8,957 bases of DNA, from contig QHUD01000177.1 of assembly GCA_003221085.1 (NCBI GenBank), positions 1 through 8,957 on the forward strand. The letters run 5' to 3'. This document shows positions 5,198-8,957 of this stretch, in pieces. Source of the DNA: Gemmatimonadota bacterium. Its GTDB lineage: Bacteria; Gemmatimonadota; Gemmatimonadetes; Gemmatimonadales; GWC2-71-9. The translations under genes were made by a program, and so were the position numbers. How positions within the stretch are numbered: the first letter of the stretch is position 1; each line of letters opens with the position of its first letter. The notes below the pieces were generated by a model. It saw nothing but the letters and a program-made list of their open reading frames with translations. It was not told the origin of the DNA and made no database searches.

Positions 5198-6483
5198 AGC
5201 GCCGCTCGACGGCACCACTCGCGCGGCTGCGCCTCCAGTTGACGGTGTGGTACGTCGGCGTGTTCACGCTCGTGTTCGCACTGCTAGGCGGCGGGCTGTT
5301 TCTGACGATCCGGCACCAGATGTCCAAACATGTGGACAAATCGCTCGGCGCCGCGGCGGCTGCGCTCGAACAGGCAGCTCGCATCCGTGAGACCGAGCGT
5401 GCGAGCGCCCGGGGAGCTGTGGTCGATGCGGTGGACGAGCTGCATATCCCCGAGCGGTCGCTCTACCTGCTCGACGAGGACGGGCAGGCGATCAAGCGCG
5501 CGACGGTCCCGGTGCGGATCCGGGAGGCGGCGCAGGAGGCCGTTCAGTCGCAGCACGGGTATCGGAACCTCGATGCCCCGGACGGCCGGGAGCTCCGGAT
5601 CTACGCGGAGCGGTTCACCGGGACGACCGGGACGACGTACATCGCCGCCGTCGTCGCCGACCGCATGGAGCTCGAAGACGAGTATGCCTCCCTGATCAAG
5701 ACGTTCGGGGCCGCGGCCCTCGCGGCGCTGCTGCTCGTCGCCGGGGGGGGCTACATCCTGGTCCGCAAATCGACGGCGCCGATCGAGCGGTCGATGGATC
5801 AGATGCGCCGGTTCATGGCGGATGCCGCCCATGAACTGCGCACACCCATCACGATTCTCCGGACGCGCGCCGAAGTGGCCCTCGCCCAGGAGCGACAAAC
5901 GGCGCGGGACGCGGCGACGTTCCAGGCGATCGAGCGGGAGGCGGCCCGCGTGGGCGGCATTGTGGGGGATCTCCTGACCCTTGCCCGCGCGGATAGTGGC
6001 GAGCGGCCGATCGCGCGCGAGCCGCTCTATCTCGACGATGTCGCGGCCGGCGCGGTGGATGCCGTCCGCGCGCTGGCCACGAGCAAGGGAATCACGCTGG
6101 AGGTCGGAGCGTTCGAGGAAGCCAAGATCGCGGGAGACGGGGCGCTCGTGCGCCAACTGGTTCTGATTGTCCTCGACAACGCCATCAAGTTCACGCCGGC
6201 CGGCGGGCACGTGCGTCTCAACGTGTCCGTTGAGGACGGCCGTGCGGCCGTGGTCGTGACCGACACCGGCATCGGCATCCCGGCCGAGCAGCTCCCGCAC
6301 GTGTTCGAGCGCTTCTATCGCGGAGACCCGGCCCGTCGGGAGGCGGACGGGACCGGGCTCGGCCTCGCGATCGCCCGCTGGATCACCGACGTGCACGACG
6401 CCCGGATCGGTATCGAGTCCGCGCCGGGCAGCGGAACGCGAGTGGCCGTTCACTTCCCCGTGGCGCACGCCCGTCGAGTGTAG
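5194..6483 (+). CDS. Sensor histidine kinase, partner of the preceding regulator
   Basis: A 429-residue membrane sensor kinase. TM1 spans about 16-39 and TM2 about 170-190, enclosing a periplasmic sensor region of some 130 residues. DHp domain: H-box FMADAAHELRTP with phospho-acceptor H213. Catalytic domain: N-box VLDNAIKFTP (N329), G1 DTGIGIP (357-363), F-box FERFYRG (371-377), G2 GTGLGLAI (386-393). All catalytic motifs are intact. GTG at 5194 overlaps the regulator TGA (GTGA) and begins just before a plausible N-terminal membrane anchor (KRRS..RLRLQLTVWY); the much longer frame upstream lies inside the regulator gene and is not real. Odd: only about 22 residues separate TM2 from the catalytic histidine, too few for a complete HAMP; the HAMP-like APIERS seems to run straight into the DHp helix. 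No metal-binding cluster is obvious in the sensor region, so the stimulus is unknown. Domain order and neighbours resemble CusS-type kinases. Confidence 0.95.
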   Translation: MKRRSTAPLARLRLQLTVWYVGVFTLVFALLGGGLFLTIRHQMSKHVDKSLGAAAAALEQAARIRETERASARGAVVDAVDELHIPERSLYLLDEDGQAIKRATVPVRIREAAQEAVQSQHGYRNLDAPDGRELRIYAERFTGTTGTTYIAAVVADRMELEDEYASLIKTFGAAALAALLLVAGGGYILVRKSTAPIERSMDQMRRFMADAAHELRTPITILRTRAEVALAQERQTARDAATFQAIEREAARVGGIVGDLLTLARADSGERPIAREPLYLDDVAAGAVDAVRALATSKGITLEVGAFEEAKIAGDGALVRQLVLIVLDNAIKFTPAGGHVRLNVSVEDGRAAVVVTDTGIGIPAEQLPHVFERFYRGDPARREADGTGLGLAIARWITDVHDARIGIESAPGSGTRVAVHFPVAHARRV

Positions 6484-6503
6484 GACAGACGCGCCCCGCC
6501 GCT

Positions 6504-8957
6504 TCAGTCGCGCGTTGCGCGGGACGTCGGGAGCGTGTATCCCCTTCCCCGAATCGCGACGAGCAACGTGGGCACGGCGAACAGCGTGATCGGTGTGGAG
6601 AGCGTGAGCCCACCGATCACGGCGAGGGCGAGCGGGCGCTGCAGCTCGCTCCCCGCACCCAGCCCGAGCGCGAGGGGCAGCAGCCCGAACAGGGTGCACA
6701 GCGTCGTCATCAGGATCGGACGCAGGCGCACCCGCCCGGCCTCGCGGAGCGCCACCTCGAGCGCCACGCCCTCGGCTCGCATCCGAAGCCGCGTGAAATC
6801 GAGCAGGATGATCCCGTTCTTCACGATCAGGCCGACCAGCAGGATCAAGCCCATGAACGACGCGACGTTCAACGCCGTCCGCGTCGCGAGGAGGAGCCCG
6901 AGGGCGCCCACGAACGAAACGGGGGCCACGAGCAGCACGACGAGCGGCTCGGTGAAGGACGCGAACTGCACCACCATCACCGCGCACACGCTCACCGCGG
7001 CGAGGGCGAGGACCAACACGAGCGTGCGGAACGCGGCCTGCTGGCTCGCATACTGGCCGCCGAGCTCGACGCGGATGCCGCTCGGCGGCGGGTTCTTCGC
7101 GAGCGCCTCCTTCACGTCCGTCATCACGCTCCGGAGGCCGCGCGCGCCCAGGTCGGCGGTCATCATGATCATCTGCTGCTGATTCTCGCGGAGCAGCTCG
7201 GACGGCGCATCCATCGGCGTGAAATGCACGAGCGAGGCGAGGGGGATGGGCGCGTGGCGGCCCGGCGCGAGGACCGGGATCGCCCCCAGCCTGAGCGGGT
7301 CGAACCGCACGGAATCGGGCGCGCGGACGCGGACACCGATGCTCCGGTCGTCCCGGTAGACTTGACCCGCTTCCACCCCGAGGAGCGCGCCGCGCACGGC
7401 GTGTGTGACGGCCGCCGGGGTGAGGCCGACCTGGTTCGCCTCCGCGGCGTCGATGCGCATCGCCATTTCGGCCGTGGGCTCGCTCACGCCGCTGAAGCGG
7501 TCCTCCAGGCCGTCGATGCCCGCCATGGCGGAGTCGAGCCGCGTCCCGTAGGCCTCGAGGGCGGCGAGGTCGGGGCCGTAGAGCTTAATCTCCACCGGGC
7601 GGGCGTTGCCGGCGAGATCGTTGACGACGTCGGAGAGGATCTGGACGAACTCGATCCGCATCCGCGGCAGGGCGGCACTCGCCTGCTGCCTGACCTCGTC
7701 GATGACGTCGCCGATCGACCGATCGCGCTGGCTCCGCGGCTTGAGCCGCACCACGTAGTCGCCGCGGTTCTGCAACGTCGCGAAGAGGCCGAGCTCGGCG
7801 CCGGTGCGCCGGCTGGTCCCGGCCACCTCCGGGACCCGCGCAAGGATCCCGTCGATGACGCGAAGCTGGCGGTCGGTTTCGGTCAGCGCTGTGCCGCCAG
7901 GCGCCCAGTAGTCGAGCACGAACGCCCCCTCGTCCATCTCCGGAAGGAACCCGGTTTCGGCTGCGCCGTACGCGACGTACCCCGCCACGACGAGCACCGC
8001 GGCGACGACCGCCACGCGCCGCGGATGGTGCAGCACGGCCCCGAGCGCGCGCGCGTATGATCCCGCGAGCGCGTCGATGGCATGACCGAGACGATCGAGG
8101 GCCGTCGGTACCGCCCCCGCCGGCGGCACCGCGTGCTCCGCGTCGCGTGCCGTGAGGTAGCGTTCGCTGAGGAGCGGAATCACCGAGCACGCGAGCCCCA
8201 GCGACACGAGCACGGCGATCGTGAGGGTGACCGACAATGCGTGAAAGAACTGGCCGACCACCCCCTGCAGCAAGCCGAGCGGCAGGAAGACGACGACGGT
8301 GGTGAGCGTGGAGGTCGTGACCGGCCACAGCAGCTCTTGGACCGCGTCGCGAATGGCCGCGGTGCGGTCCGGATTCAGGTCGAGGTGACGGACGATATTC
8401 TCCGTGATGACGACGGCGTCGTCGATGACGAGGCCGATGGCGATCGCCATCGCACCGAGGGTCATCAGGTTGAACGTCTGCCCGAGCAGCCACATCAGGA
8501 AGATCGTGATGACGAGGGTGAGCGGGATGGACGACGCGCTGACCGCGGTGATCCGGCCGTGGCGGAGGAACAGAAGGAGCACGATGACGGCGAGTCCGGC
8601 GCCGACGAGCATGGCGTCGCGGACCGCCGTGACGGCGTCGCGCACGAGCGACGCCTGGTCGTACACGAGGCTGAGCTGCACGCCGGGGGGCAGCGTGTGC
8701 GTCAGGGCGTGGGCGACGCCGGCAACGCTGTCCGCGATCGCCAGCGTGTTGCCGCCGAGCTGGCGCGTGATGTTCAGCTGCGCAACCGGCCGCCCGTTGC
8801 CCGAGATGATGCTCACGCGGTCCTCGGTGCCGGGGGTCACGGTGGCCACGTCGCGCACGCGGAGCCCATGCCCGACGACGACGTTGCCGATGTCGTCGGT
8901 GGAGCGCGCCTCCGTCGCGCTCACCATCAGGTACTGCCGGTAGTCGCGCGGCATCCG
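6504..8957 (-). CDS. RND-family efflux permease, N-terminus cut by window edge
   Basis: Inner-membrane proton-driven pump subunit of the AcrB/CusA superfamily, working as a trimer with a periplasmic adaptor and outer-membrane channel. 817 residues are visible out of the usual ~1030; the first ~200-230 (TM1 and part of the pore domain) lie beyond 8957. Numbering from the Met at 8952-8954, TM4 carries the proton-relay pair D178-D179 (AIGLVIDDAVVITEN, AcrB D407/D408), TM10 has K712 (GLIVKNGIILLDF, AcrB K940) and TM11 has R745 (RVRLRPILMT, AcrB R971), so it should be active. Parts of the periplasmic domain instead recall the metal-efflux CzcA/CusA branch: FLPEMDEG (337-344), ARPVEIKLYGPDL (451-463) and LRENQQQMIMMTADL (588-602). 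Drug versus metal substrate cannot be settled. Convergent with the kinase gene, stops 20 bases apart, no terminator seen. Adaptor and channel genes are probably upstream, outside the window. Confidence 0.95.
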   Translation of the reverse strand, partial: RMPRDYRQYLMVSATEARSTDDIGNVVVGHGLRVRDVATVTPGTEDRVSIISGNGRPVAQLNITRQLGGNTLAIADSVAGVAHALTHTLPPGVQLSLVYDQASLVRDAVTAVRDAMLVGAGLAVIVLLLFLRHGRITAVSASSIPLTLVITIFLMWLLGQTFNLMTLGAMAIAIGLVIDDAVVITENIVRHLDLNPDRTAAIRDAVQELLWPVTTSTLTTVVVFLPLGLLQGVVGQFFHALSVTLTIAVLVSLGLACSVIPLLSERYLTARDAEHAVPPAGAVPTALDRLGHAIDALAGSYARALGAVLHHPRRVAVVAAVLVVAGYVAYGAAETGFLPEMDEGAFVLDYWAPGGTALTETDRQLRVIDGILARVPEVAGTSRRTGAELGLFATLQNRGDYVVRLKPRSQRDRSIGDVIDEVRQQASAALPRMRIEFVQILSDVVNDLAGNARPVEIKLYGPDLAALEAYGTRLDSAMAGIDGLEDRFSGVSEPTAEMAMRIDAAEANQVGLTPAAVTHAVRGALLGVEAGQVYRDDRSIGVRVRAPDSVRFDPLRLGAIPVLAPGRHAPIPLASLVHFTPMDAPSELLRENQQQMIMMTADLGARGLRSVMTDVKEALAKNPPPSGIRVELGGQYASQQAAFRTLVLVLALAAVSVCAVMVVQFASFTEPLVVLLVAPVSFVGALGLLLATRTALNVASFMGLILLVGLIVKNGIILLDFTRLRMRAEGVALEVALREAGRVRLRPILMTTLCTLFGLLPLALGLGAGSELQRPLALAVIGGLTLSTPITLFAVPTLLVAIRGRGYTLPTSRATRD

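Noticed and set aside
6509..6521. CGCGC-GTT-GCGCG mini-hairpin near the end of the pump gene
   Set aside because: Only 5 bp, inside coding sequence and without a T tract, so not supportable as a terminator.
5284..6987. A 567-codon open frame on the minus strand across the kinase gene and the pump end
   Set aside because: It is antisense to the intact histidine kinase, has a low-complexity Arg/Ala/Gly/His composition and no domain; it comes from GC-rich codon third positions.

Overview
The window is GC-rich bacterial DNA, by eye well over 60% G+C, and almost completely coding. A lipoprotein signal and an RND efflux permease point to a cell with two membranes. A BrxA/BrxB-type bacilliredoxin, a GroES-like protein with an insertion and a divergent RecQ suggest a lineage outside the well-studied Proteobacteria. 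Gemmatimonadota or a similar environmental phylum is plausible, but that is inference because no rRNA or other marker gene is present. I see no tRNA, rRNA, CRISPR array, insertion sequence or phage gene, and no gene-free stretch longer than about 215 bases.

Layout. (1) Bases 1-1728, minus strand: a GroES-like protein and a small zinc-ribbon protein form a tight pair with a 3-nt gap. A good intrinsic terminator follows. A RecQ-family helicase begins only a few bases past the terminator's T tract and runs off the left edge. (2) Bases 1729-1940: a divergent intergenic region with a sigma70-like promoter reading right (perfect TTGACA) and a TATACT box placed to make the GroES-like transcript leaderless or nearly so. 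(3) Bases 1941-3922, plus strand: a multi-pass membrane protein translationally coupled to a von Willebrand A (VWA) lipoprotein with a recognisable MIDAS metal site. I cannot assign this pair to a characterised system, and it is the best candidate here for something undescribed. (4) Bases 3923-4042: the gap between convergent genes, filled by a long imperfect inverted repeat of GGTTGGGGAGG-like units that also carries a G-quadruplex motif. (5) Bases 4043-4480, minus strand: a bacilliredoxin. (6) Bases 4529-6483, plus strand: an OmpR/PhoB-type response regulator and a histidine kinase overlapping by 4 nt, divergent from the bacilliredoxin. (7) Bases 6504-8957, minus strand: most of an RND efflux permease, convergent with the kinase and running off the right edge.

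How the genes may work together. The two-component pair beside an RND pump resembles CusRS/CopRS-type arrangements that switch on efflux under metal or envelope stress. The divergent bacilliredoxin would fit a thiol or metal stress theme. The membrane protein and VWA lipoprotein probably act together at the envelope, because their reading frames overlap. No functional link is visible between that pair and the helicase or pump loci.

Many long alternative reading frames exist on both strands. They are by-products of GC-rich codon usage and were left out.
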